The notes: generated from the letters alone by a model not told the origin. A stretch of DNA of 8,366 nucleotides from Avelusimicrobium sp963660385 (GCA_963660385.1 CAVKWQ010000064.1:1-8366), one strand, 5' to 3'; counted from the stretch's first letter, positions 1 to 5,664 are shown. Made by a program: numbers and translations.

Positions 1-72
1 TCCGTAAGGTTTCTGTACGGAATCTCGCCGTTTCGTAACAACAGATTCCCGACTACTACACTCGGGAATGAC
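1..72 (+). repeat. Composite palindromic repeat, left end cut by the window
   Basis: There are two hairpins in tandem. The left one pairs TCCGTA (1-6) with TACGGA (16-21) around a loop containing GTTTCTG. The right one pairs ATTCCCGA (45-52) with TCGGGAAT (62-69), and the element ends in ATGAC (68-72). The copy at 5791-5879 has the same order, the same GTTTCTG loop and an almost identical right hairpin. By comparison, only the opening bases (GTCAT) are missing here. The element is read through in frame as part of the prepilin leader. Confidence 0.85.
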
Positions 73-597
73 GTTACTGGCACAAGTGGCCACACGGCAC
101 ACAGTGGTTTTACGCTGATTGAACTGTTGGTGGTCGTGCTTATTATCGGTATTTTGGCAGCAGTCGCCTTACCGCAATACACCAAGGCGGTGGAAAAAAG
201 CCGCTGGATGGAGGCTATTACGAACACCAAGGCCATTGGCCTAGCGTTGGAACGGTATTTGCTTGCTAATCCCGGTGATTATACGACGGATATGTCCGCT
301 CTGGATATTTCGGTAGGAACGCCAGTAGATTCCAGCCGCGTGTTAGCCGGAAAGTTCCGCTATACGTTGTTTGGCACCGCCGGGGTGGGGACCAACTGGG
401 AAGGCCGGGCCCAAAGCGAAAGCAATTATATGAATATTTTTTATGACCCGCGCGAGCACTATATGTATTGCAAAATTGCGAGTAAAACCACCAATGCAAC
501 CGCTTGGGCGTTATGCAAACAATGGAGCAATGATTGCGCCGAACAAGTAAAGCCGGCGGATACGAATTGCGGTTCCTTTGTCTGTTGTAAAATGTAA
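1..597 (+). CDS. Type IV pilin-like prepilin (5' end outside the window)
   Basis: The product is a prepilin-type protein, expected to be cleaved by a PilD-type prepilin peptidase and assembled by a type IV pilus or type II secretion-like machine. The frame is open from base 1 to the TAA at 595-597. The processing site is Gly (codon 106) | Phe (codon 109), in GFTLIELLVVVLIIG, with the conserved Glu at +5. A hydrophobic helix ending in ALPQY and the amphipathic stretch TKAVEKSRWMEA follow. The mature part is 162 residues and has six cysteines near its end (YMYC, ALC, NDC, TNC, VCC), which suggests a disulphide-stabilised tail. No ATG, GTG or TTG lies in frame before the cleavage site; TTG 127 is inside the membrane helix. 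At least 36 leader residues therefore precede the cleavage site, and the true start is upstream. Leader codons 1-72 lie in a palindromic repeat. Which pilin subtype this is cannot be told. Confidence 0.88.
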   Translation, partial: SVRFLYGISPFRNNRFPTTTLGNDVTGTSGHTAHSGFTLIELLVVVLIIGILAAVALPQYTKAVEKSRWMEAITNTKAIGLALERYLLANPGDYTTDMSALDISVGTPVDSSRVLAGKFRYTLFGTAGVGTNWEGRAQSESNYMNIFYDPREHYMYCKIASKTTNATAWALCKQWSNDCAEQVKPADTNCGSFVCCKM

Positions 598-604
598 GTA
601 AAAA

Positions 605-638
605 CCCCCGGAGCCAAAACCTCCGGGGGCATTTTTTT
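605..638 (+). terminator. Rho-independent terminator, probably bidirectional
   Basis: CCCCCGGAG (605-613) pairs perfectly with CTCCGGGGG (621-629) around a 7-nt loop, and T7 follows at 632-638. On the minus strand the same stem is followed by five T (complement of 600-604). It can therefore end both the pilin transcript and the convergent aminotransferase transcript. It lies 7 bases after the pilin stop codon. Confidence 0.9.
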
Positions 639-652
639 ATATTCTTTACGTC

Positions 653-1816
653 CTACTTGCGCAGGTCCTTTAATTGGCGGACAATGTCGTCCACCGTGTT
701 GGCCAGTTTTTGATATTCGCCCGTGCCGTGGATATCCACAAACGGGAAGCAGGAAATGCGCAGGGAGTTCTGCTTGACCGCGGAATATTTTTTAATGCCG
801 TCGGCCAGGTTTGCGCGGCCCGTGGCCTTTAAGGCGGCGGAAATGTCCGCATCCTTTATGGCTGGGTCGGTTACTTCCAGCGTAAGCGTGGTGTAGGAGC
901 GCAATTTTTCGTCCTTAATCAGCGGGGCCAAATAGTCGGTTTTTTGCGCCCAGTCCAGCAAAAATTGCGCGTGCTGGCGGCACAGCGCATCCATCGCCTT
1001 TAAGCCGCCGTTGGCGTTCATCCATTTGCAGGCCTCGTTGAACATCCAAATATTGGTGGTGCAGGGCGTGTTGACCGTTTGATATTTTTCCGCCTGAACA
1101 ATGGCCTTGGATAAATCCAGCACATAGGGCACGGAGCGGTATTTTTTAACCTCTTCGGCGCGTTTGACGGCCGCCGGGCTCAAAATAATCACGCTGGACC
1201 CGGCCCCCGCGCCAAAGCATTTTTGCATTGCAAATACCATAACATCGTATTTGTTTTTTGGCAAATCGCGCCCGCCTGCGCAGGACGTGCAGTCCCACGC
1301 AATTAAGGTATCGGGGCCTTTTTCCTTCCAGGCTTGCTCCAAATATTCATCCGGGATTTGCACGCCCGTAGAGGTTTCGTTCGGCGTTAAAAAGACAAGG
1401 CTGGCGTTATAGTCGGGCTTTTCTTTGGGGAAGAACTCGCCCTCTGCCGCGTCGCGCACGGAGCGGATGACGTTCGGCTCCAAGCGGGAGAGCATTTCGT
1501 GCCCCCAGCGCTTGGAAAATGCGCCAAATGATAAGCCGGAAACGGAATTTTTGACTAAACTCCACATCACCGCATCCATAGCCGCCGACGCTCCGCCCAT
1601 AAAAAAGATAACGGTGTAATCGTCCGGCAGGGCAAAAAGTTCGCGCAGGTTTTGCACGGCTTCTTTATATAAACCGTCGGTGGAAATATCACTCGCGCGG
1701 TGGCTGCGTTCAAATAAGGTTTTGTAAAGCGGTGTTTCGCGGATGACGGGATGCCCCTGCCCCGGCCCGCAGGCAAAGGTGGAGGAGGGGAGTTTGGTAA
1801 AGTCCAATTTTATCAT
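653..1816 (-). CDS. serC: Phosphoserine aminotransferase-like PLP enzyme
   Basis: This is a class V PLP-dependent aminotransferase most like phosphoserine transaminase, which converts 3-phosphohydroxypyruvate and glutamate to phosphoserine and 2-oxoglutarate in cytoplasmic serine synthesis. Visible motifs in order are SHR at 38-40, MGGASAAMD at 73-81 (cofactor phosphate region), TPNETSTG at 144-151, WDCTSCAGG at 174-182 (Asp facing the pyridine nitrogen), and QKCFGAGAG at 198-206 with Lys199 as the probable Schiff-base lysine. NTPCTTNIW at 249-257 and RISCFPF at 353-359 follow. At 387 residues it is slightly longer than typical SerC (about 360). The ATG at 1816 is chosen because AAGGAG lies 8 nt upstream; an ATG 5 nt earlier opens only Met-Lys-stop. 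No serA or serB is adjacent. Another class V aminotransferase with a different amino acceptor cannot be excluded. Confidence 0.78.
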   Translation of the reverse strand: MIKLDFTKLPSSTFACGPGQGHPVIRETPLYKTLFERSHRASDISTDGLYKEAVQNLRELFALPDDYTVIFFMGGASAAMDAVMWSLVKNSVSGLSFGAFSKRWGHEMLSRLEPNVIRSVRDAAEGEFFPKEKPDYNASLVFLTPNETSTGVQIPDEYLEQAWKEKGPDTLIAWDCTSCAGGRDLPKNKYDVMVFAMQKCFGAGAGSSVIILSPAAVKRAEEVKKYRSVPYVLDLSKAIVQAEKYQTVNTPCTTNIWMFNEACKWMNANGGLKAMDALCRQHAQFLLDWAQKTDYLAPLIKDEKLRSYTTLTLEVTDPAIKDADISAALKATGRANLADGIKKYSAVKQNSLRISCFPFVDIHGTGEYQKLANTVDDIVRQLKDLRK

Positions 1817-1824
1817 TTCATACG

Positions 1825-1845
1825 CTCCTTAATTTTTTTATTGTA
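1825..1845 (-). promoter_or_regulatory. Aminotransferase gene -10 box and Shine-Dalgarno site
   Basis: On the minus strand a TACAAT box (complement of 1840-1845) lies 24 nt upstream of the ATG. AAGGAG (complement of 1825-1830) lies 8 nt upstream of the ATG. No convincing -35 hexamer is seen at the expected distance, so the promoter call rests on the -10 box alone. The 5' UTR would be about 17 nt. Confidence 0.5.
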
Positions 1846-1920
1846 GCAAAGTTTACAAGTGCTGGAACACAATTTTTTTGCTGTACGTGCGATGCTCACC
1901 CCTAAAATGCTGTCTTGTTT

Positions 1921-2023
1921 GTCATTCCAAGGCCCGCATACAAGCGGGAACCTGGAATCCAGAAATAAAATAAGGAGTTTTTCTAGTAAACAAACTGGAT
2001 CCCGGGTCCACGCCCGGGATGAC
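1921..2023 (+). repeat. Composite palindromic repeat, complete (103 bp)
   Basis: The element begins GTCATTCCA and ends CGGGATGAC, so its outer ends are inverted copies. The left hairpin pairs ATTCCA (1924-1929) with TGGAAT (1953-1958) and has an inner CCCGC/GCGGG stem (1933-1937/1944-1948). The right hairpin pairs ATCCCGGG (1999-2006) with CCCGGGAT (2013-2020) around a 6-nt loop. An AT-rich stretch joins the two. This two-hairpin form, with GGATCCCGGG and CCCGGGATGAC arms, resembles palindromes I recall from several unrelated bacterial genomes. Confidence 0.85.
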
Positions 2024-2026
2024 AAC

Positions 2027-2042
2027 ACCCTGCGGGCCGCCA
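2027..2042 (-). repeat. Inverted copy of the GC-rich repeat core
   Basis: The reverse complement is TGGCGGCCCGCAGGGT. It matches exactly the first 16 bases of the 17-bp core found inside the hairpins at 5921-5937 and 5989-6005. It abuts the right end of the composite repeat at 1921-2023. Confidence 0.75.
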
Positions 2043-2115
2043 CTTGTCCGCGCTCTTTTGATTGATAGAGCCACACTGTTTTTGCAATGCCGCAAACAAA
2101 CGAAAAGACAACGAC

Positions 2116-2145
2116 AGATCCCGTATAACAACATTACGGGATGAC
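2116..2145 (-). repeat. Half-element: single palindromic hairpin
   Basis: ATCCCGTA (2118-2125) pairs with TACGGGAT (2135-2142), followed by GAC. On the minus strand it reads GTCATCCCGTA, loop, TACGGGATCTGTCGTT. This is the left half of the composite elements, with no second hairpin. Confidence 0.75.
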
Positions 2146-2184
2146 GGCAAGAAGCGAAACAACAAAGCCGTTATAAAATAAGCG

Positions 2185-2254
2185 GTTATCCTGAACTGGC
2201 GGCCTGCTAGGGTGCGGCCTGCAAGGTGCGGCCCGCAGGGTTCCGGGATCTACC
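2185..2254 (+). repeat. Chimeric hairpin repeat with a tandemly triplicated core
   Basis: The left arm GTTATCCTGAA matches the element at 5909-5947. The right arm TTCCGGGATCT matches the element at 5973-6014, so the two arms pair only imperfectly. Between them are three tandem core units: GCGGCCTGCTAGGG (2199-2212), GCGGCCTGCAAGG (2214-2226) and GCGGCCCGCAGGG (2228-2240), joined by single T bases. The upstream flank ATAAAATAAG is shared with the copies at 2286 and 5909. Confidence 0.75.
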
Positions 2255-2285
2255 TCTTGGGGCGTTAGGTGTTTATAAAATAAAG

Positions 2286-2383
2286 GTCATTCTGGAAGGT
2301 TTCTGTCCAGAATCTGTCGTTTTCCTTATTTTAATAACAACAGATCCTGGAACGCTCCGCGCCGGCTGACTTTCCAGGATGAC
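2286..2383 (+). repeat. Composite palindromic repeat, complete (98 bp)
   Basis: The left hairpin pairs ATTCTGGA (2289-2296) with TCCAGAAT (2306-2313) around a loop containing GTTTCTG (2299-2305). The right hairpin pairs ATCCTGGAA (2344-2352) with TTCCAGGAT (2372-2380) around a longer loop. The outer ends are GTCAT and ATGAC. The linker begins CTGTCGTT and ends AACAACAG, so the dyad also extends inward. Confidence 0.85.
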
Positions 2384-2400
2384 GACAATGGCCCAAAAGG

Positions 2401-2450
2401 TAGGTTCTAAAAACTCTGCGGGCCGCACCCTGCGGCACCAGTTCAGGCCG
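2401..2450 (-). repeat. Degenerate inverted copy of the GC-core hairpin repeat
   Basis: On the minus strand it reads CCTGAACTGG, then two core-like units (TGCCGCAGGG and TGCGGCCCGCAGAG), then a diverged right arm, GTTTTTAGAACCTA. Order and content parallel the copies at 2185-2254 and 5909-5947, in the opposite orientation. It ends about 30 bp before the promoter of the secreted-protein gene. Confidence 0.65.
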
Positions 2451-2482
2451 ACGGTCTTGTTTTATTGTTTTCACTCCACCCC

Positions 2483-2511
2483 TTGCATTGCGGGCGTTTG
2501 TCCATTATACT
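2483..2511 (+). promoter_or_regulatory. Sigma70-type promoter of the cysteine-rich protein gene
   Basis: A -35 box TTGCAT (2483-2488) and a -10 box TATACT (2506-2511) are separated by exactly 17 bp. Transcription would start near 2518. This gives a 5' UTR of about 117 nt before the ATG at 2635, unusually long for this window. Confidence 0.7.
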
Positions 2512-2543
2512 AATAGAAAATCTTGTATTTGGCTGTATTTTAT

Positions 2544-2627
2544 GATACATTGGATATATTCAGGCCTGTGTCTAATGCCTGAAACCGATGTATCACGGGC
2601 CCTTGAAAGGGTACTTAAATATAAGGG
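2544..2627 (+). promoter_or_regulatory. Structured 5' leader with possible Shine-Dalgarno control
   Basis: GATACATTGG (2544-2553) pairs with CCGATGTATC (2585-2594) as a 10-bp stem with one G-U. An internal loop and an upper 7-bp stem, TTCAGGC (2559-2565) with GCCTGAA (2577-2583), sit on it and carry an 11-nt loop. Downstream, CCCT (2600-2603) can pair with AGGG (2608-2611) around a TGAA tetraloop. Alternatively, CCCTT (2600-2604) can pair with AAGGG of the ribosome binding site (2623-2627). The two pairings exclude each other. I recognise no known riboswitch class. The structure is visible; any regulatory role is inferred. Confidence 0.5.
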
Positions 2628-2634
2628 ATATAGT

Positions 2635-3771
2635 ATGAAGAAACTTATGTTACTTTCCGCCTGTTTGCTGGCTGTGCCTGCCTTGCACGCGGAACAAATG
2701 CAATTTGTAACCACCTTATCCGCCCCGGTGGGCAACTTTGCCCAGTTGGACGCGGCTGACCCCACGCACGTTACCAGTGCGCCGCTCTTAAACTTTTGCA
2801 ATACGCGCTCTGGCGTGGGAAACATCATTATCAAAGGGGCTAATGCGTATTTGGCCCAAGCCAATATTTTAAACGGCGCCACCTTGGGCAGCACCAATAC
2901 GCCCGAATACCGTTTGAGCGACAAACTGACCGTTGAAAACGGCGGCACGGTAACGGCGGGGCGCGTAATGGCCAGCAATGTTACGTTTAAGGATACAAAC
3001 TTCCACAAGAGTAACGTAACGGGCACCTTGTACGGCACTGATATTGCCGCAATGGGGGGAAAAGCCGACAATATGGAAATTGCTTCCACCGCCAAAATTA
3101 CCAAGGGTGCGCAAACCGCCGCCAACTTGGGGCAGACAATGGAGTGGAGCAACCAATATTCCAAGGATTATGATTCTTCCGGCAACGCTAAATCTAATGG
3201 CAAAACTTATACGTCCTTTTTGCTCAAAAGTAAAGGTGCCGGTGGGTGCCCGACGGGTAAGGTAGAGGATTCTAACGGAAATTGCGTGTGCGAGGACCGT
3301 TATAACAATACCACTACATATACGAACTGTTCCGGCACCGCTTTCAAAATGTGTAGCAAACAAGTGGATATTACAATGATGCAATTATATGATGGAACGT
3401 ATGAGTGGGATGATGAAAATTGTAAGTGTAATGTAAAATGTGAAGACAAGCCTACTTATTATTTTAAATGCGTGTCCAGGTTAAGCGGTGGTGGATATCC
3501 TCCTAGGACGGAAGATACATATGATACTTATGATGAGGCTAGGACAGCGTGCTTGACAGGCAATACAAATGCTATTTATTGGGAGTATCTGACTGGTGGG
3601 GAAACTCCTGCGGGGTGCAGACCGTACCAAGACGAAAATGGAAATTGGGTATCTTGTAAAGTAACCGAGGCTTATTTTATTAAATATGCCTGTTCCACCG
3701 AACCTGTAAAAGAGTGTAGTGGTTACGGGTTCTGTGAAAAACTTTGTAGGGTCATTGAGCCCGGGGTTTAA
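2635..3771 (+). CDS. Secreted cysteine-rich protein of unknown function
   Basis: No family is recognised with confidence. The start is the ATG at 2635, with AAGGG 7 nt upstream, followed at once by a signal peptide (MKKLMLLSACLLAVPALHA, cut expected after residue 19). The frame is open further upstream, but that stretch is the structured leader. Residues 20-200 are poor in cysteine (only Cys55) and rich in Gly, Thr, Asn and Val, with a look of beta repeats around 95-160. Residues 205-371 hold 16 cysteines, including an EGF-like CPTGKVEDSNGNCVC at 205-219 and a CKCNVKC cluster at 263-269, so extensive disulphides outside the cytoplasm are likely. Codon and base use change near 3290, from GC-rich to AT-rich, suggesting a mosaic gene. 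It is monocistronic, with its own promoter and terminator. Confidence 0.8.
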   Translation: MKKLMLLSACLLAVPALHAEQMQFVTTLSAPVGNFAQLDAADPTHVTSAPLLNFCNTRSGVGNIIIKGANAYLAQANILNGATLGSTNTPEYRLSDKLTVENGGTVTAGRVMASNVTFKDTNFHKSNVTGTLYGTDIAAMGGKADNMEIASTAKITKGAQTAANLGQTMEWSNQYSKDYDSSGNAKSNGKTYTSFLLKSKGAGGCPTGKVEDSNGNCVCEDRYNNTTTYTNCSGTAFKMCSKQVDITMMQLYDGTYEWDDENCKCNVKCEDKPTYYFKCVSRLSGGGYPPRTEDTYDTYDEARTACLTGNTNAIYWEYLTGGETPAGCRPYQDENGNWVSCKVTEAYFIKYACSTEPVKECSGYGFCEKLCRVIEPGV

Positions 3772-3787
3772 ATTTTACCCGAATCTT

Positions 3788-3825
3788 AAAACCCGTTCCT
3801 GCTAATTTGCTGGAACGGGTTTTTT
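3788..3825 (+). terminator. Rho-independent terminator
   Basis: AAAACCCGTTCC (3788-3799) pairs perfectly with GGAACGGGTTTT (3812-3823), and the T run continues to 3825. It lies 16 bases after the stop codon of the cysteine-rich protein gene. Confidence 0.9.
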
Positions 3826-3885
3826 CTATTTTGGGGCATATCTGTAATGTTGCCGTTTTTTTATAAAGGTTTTTTCCGTGTGTTT

Positions 3886-3914
3886 TTGAACGGCGTTTTT
3901 TGGTAAAATATATT
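3886..3914 (+). promoter_or_regulatory. Sigma70-type promoter of the IscU-like/GGGtGRT operon
   Basis: TTGAAC (3886-3891) and TATATT (3909-3914) are spaced by 17 bp. Transcription would start near 3921. The short 5' UTR ends in AGGAGA (3935-3940), 6 nt from the ATG at 3946. Confidence 0.7.
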
Positions 3915-3945
3915 AGAAAGATTTACTTTTAGACAGGAGACCTAA

Positions 3946-4647
3946 ATGAGTTGCGAAAAATGCACCCCCGAAGTACAGAATATGTGCTGCGTTTGCAAAG
4001 GCGCTAAGCACGAACCGGCCCCGATTCCCGAAGAAGGTAAATGGGTCAAAGCCAAACAAATTACCGACATCAGCGGTCTTACGCACGGTATTGGCTGGTG
4101 CGCTCCCCAACAGGGCGCTTGCAAACTGACGCTCAACGTCAAAAACGGCGTAATTAAAGAAGCGTTGGTGGAAACCATTGGCTGCTCCGGTATGACTCAC
4201 TCCGCCGCTATGGCCGCGGAAATCTTGCCCGGCAAAACCATTTTGGAAGCCTTAAACTCCGACCTCGTTTGCGATGCTATCAATACCGCTATGCGCGAAC
4301 TCTTCTTGCAAATTGTCTATGGCCGCACCCAGAGCGCTTTCTCCGACGACGGTCTGCCGATTGGCGCCGGTATGGAAGACTTGGGTAAAGGTCATCGTTC
4401 CCAAATCGGTACGATGTACGGCACCCAGGCCAAAGGCCCCCGCTACCTGGAAATGGCCGAAGGCTATGTGTTGGAAATCGGTCTTGATGCCAACAACGAA
4501 ATTATCGGTTATAAATTTGTCAACCTGGGCAAAATGATGGACGCCATTAAGAAAGGTGAAGAACCGAAAGTGGCGTTTGAAAAGAACGTCAGCCAGTACG
4601 GCCGCTTTGACGAAGCCGTCAAAAAGATTGACCCCCGCAAAGAGTAA
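3946..4647 (+). CDS. IscU/NifU-like iron-sulfur scaffold-type protein, GGGtGRT-associated
   Basis: This 233-residue cytoplasmic protein carries a NifU-N/IscU-type domain. Residues 59-100 (CKLTLNVKNGVIKEA, then IGCSGMTHSAAMAAEILPGKT) align by eye with the IscU region around its first two cluster cysteines, so Cys59 and Cys80 are the likely equivalents. The third IscU cysteine is not evident; Cys109 is the nearest. Before the domain is a cysteine-rich head with C3-x2-C6, C14-C15-x-C17, and then Cys52. Standard IscU lacks this head, which could bind metal. The protein is about 100 residues longer than IscU. AGGAG lies 6 nt before the ATG. The next gene starts 12 bp downstream, which indicates an operon. 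From memory, this pairing with a GGGtGRT gene recurs in anaerobes of several phyla. Substrate and client proteins are unknown. Confidence 0.85.
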   Translation: MSCEKCTPEVQNMCCVCKGAKHEPAPIPEEGKWVKAKQITDISGLTHGIGWCAPQQGACKLTLNVKNGVIKEALVETIGCSGMTHSAAMAAEILPGKTILEALNSDLVCDAINTAMRELFLQIVYGRTQSAFSDDGLPIGAGMEDLGKGHRSQIGTMYGTQAKGPRYLEMAEGYVLEIGLDANNEIIGYKFVNLGKMMDAIKKGEEPKVAFEKNVSQYGRFDEAVKKIDPRKE

Positions 4648-4659
4648 GCCCAGGAGAAA

Positions 4660-5661
4660 ATGAATATGATTACGTTTGAAGGATACGAAAGAAGAATTGA
4701 TAAAATCAACTCCGTTTTGAAGGAAAACGGCATTGCCTCCTTGGAAGAAGCCAAGGAAATCTGCACCAAAAAGGGTGTGGATGTGGAAAAAATCGTCCGC
4801 GGCATCCAGCCCATCGCTTTTGATAACGCCGTGTGGGCTTACACCGTAGGCGCCGCCATTGCTTTGAAAAACGGCGTAAAAACCGCTGCCGAAGCCGCCG
4901 AAAAAATCGGCGTAGGCTTGCAGAGTTTCTGCATCCCCGGCTCCGTAGCCGACCAGCGCGCCGTAGGCCTCGGCCACGGTAACTTGGGTGCTATGCTTTT
5001 GAGCGAAAACACCAAATGCTTCTGCTTCTTGGCCGGGCACGAAAGTTTCGCCGCCGCCGAAGGCGCTATCGGTATTGCCCGCACCGCTAACAAAGTGCGC
5101 AAAACGCCGCTCCGCGTTATTTTGAACGGCTTGGGCAAAGACGCCGCTTATATTATTTCCCGCGTAAACGGTTTTACCTCTGTGGAAACCGAATACAACT
5201 ATAAAACGGGCGAACTCAAAATCGTAAGCGAAAAAGCCTTCTCCAACGGCGACCGCGCCAAAGTGCGCTGCTATGGCGCCGACGATGTAAACGAAGGCGT
5301 GGCCATTATGAAGCACGAAGGCGTGGACGTGTCCATCACCGGTAACTCCACCAACCCGACCCGCTTCCAGCACCCCGTAGCCGGTACCTATAAGAAATGG
5401 GCGACCGAAAACGGTAAAAAATATTTCTCCGTGGCGTCTGGCGGCGGTACTGGCCGCACCTTGCACCCGGACAATATGGCCGCGGGTCCTGCCTCTTACG
5501 GTATGACCGACACGATGGGCCGTATGCACAGCGATGCGCAGTTTGCGGGTTCCTCTTCCGTTCCGGCTCACGTGGAAATGATGGGCCTTATCGGTATGGG
5601 TAACAACCCGATGGTAGGTGCGACGGTGGCGGTAGCCGTAGCCGTGGCCGAAGCCAAATAA
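4660..5661 (+). CDS. GGGtGRT family protein
   Basis: The name comes from the conserved motif GGGTGRT, here at residues 261-267, followed by LHPDNMAAGPASYGMTD. Other conserved-looking blocks are FEGYERRIDKIN (7-18), CIPGSVADQR (91-100), GLGHGNLGAMLL (103-114), LAGHESFAAAEGAIGIA (124-140), RVILNGLGKDAAYI (152-165), GNSTNPTRFQHPVAGTY (228-244) and MGRMHSDAQFAGSSSVPAHVEMMG (286-309, quoted in part elsewhere as the MHSDAQFAGSS block). The function of the family is unknown; the partner gene suggests a metal-cluster-linked enzyme or maturation step. AGGAG (4652-4656) is only 3 nt from the ATG at 4660 but 9 nt from the in-frame ATG at 4666, so translation may start at Met3. Codon use in this gene and the preceding one is strongly biased, which suggests high expression. 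At 333 residues it looks full length. Confidence 0.92.
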   Translation: MNMITFEGYERRIDKINSVLKENGIASLEEAKEICTKKGVDVEKIVRGIQPIAFDNAVWAYTVGAAIALKNGVKTAAEAAEKIGVGLQSFCIPGSVADQRAVGLGHGNLGAMLLSENTKCFCFLAGHESFAAAEGAIGIARTANKVRKTPLRVILNGLGKDAAYIISRVNGFTSVETEYNYKTGELKIVSEKAFSNGDRAKVRCYGADDVNEGVAIMKHEGVDVSITGNSTNPTRFQHPVAGTYKKWATENGKKYFSVASGGGTGRTLHPDNMAAGPASYGMTDTMGRMHSDAQFAGSSSVPAHVEMMGLIGMGNNPMVGATVAVAVAVAEAK

Positions 5662-5664
5662 AAT

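Larger units (their letters stand above)
1817..2487. other. Gene-free divergent intergenic region filled with repeats
   Basis: I see no supportable gene between the aminotransferase start and the next promoter. The stretch contains palindromic repeats at 1921-2023, 2116-2145, 2185-2254, 2286-2383 and 2401-2450, plus an inverted copy of a GC-rich core at 2027-2042. Short open frames here are translations of repeat sequence (HPGRGPG-like, SRAWTRDP-like), and they lack a ribosome binding site and family resemblance. Confidence 0.8.

Noticed and set aside
1813..2165. Several short open frames upstream of the aminotransferase
   Set aside because: They translate the palindromic repeat (for example SRAWTRDP and HPGRGPG stretches) and have no independent coding signal.
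1921..2450. Possible CRISPR array
   Set aside because: The repeats are self-complementary, differ in sequence, vary in spacing and occur in both orientations. There are no uniform direct repeats with unique spacers and no cas genes.
2544..2627. Known riboswitch class (c-di-GMP, preQ1, fluoride, glycine, TPP)
   Set aside because: I compared the leader with remembered core motifs of these classes and found none, so it is listed only as an unassigned structured leader.
2488..2634. Upstream in-frame extension of the cysteine-rich protein
   Set aside because: The extension would begin inside the -35 region and run through the structured leader. The ATG at 2635 has a ribosome binding site and is followed directly by a signal peptide.
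2653..2664. Lipobox-like LSAC in the signal peptide of the cysteine-rich protein
   Set aside because: The cysteine is at residue 10, leaving too short a hydrophobic region, and a longer hydrophobic run with a normal cleavage site follows. Signal peptidase I processing is more likely.
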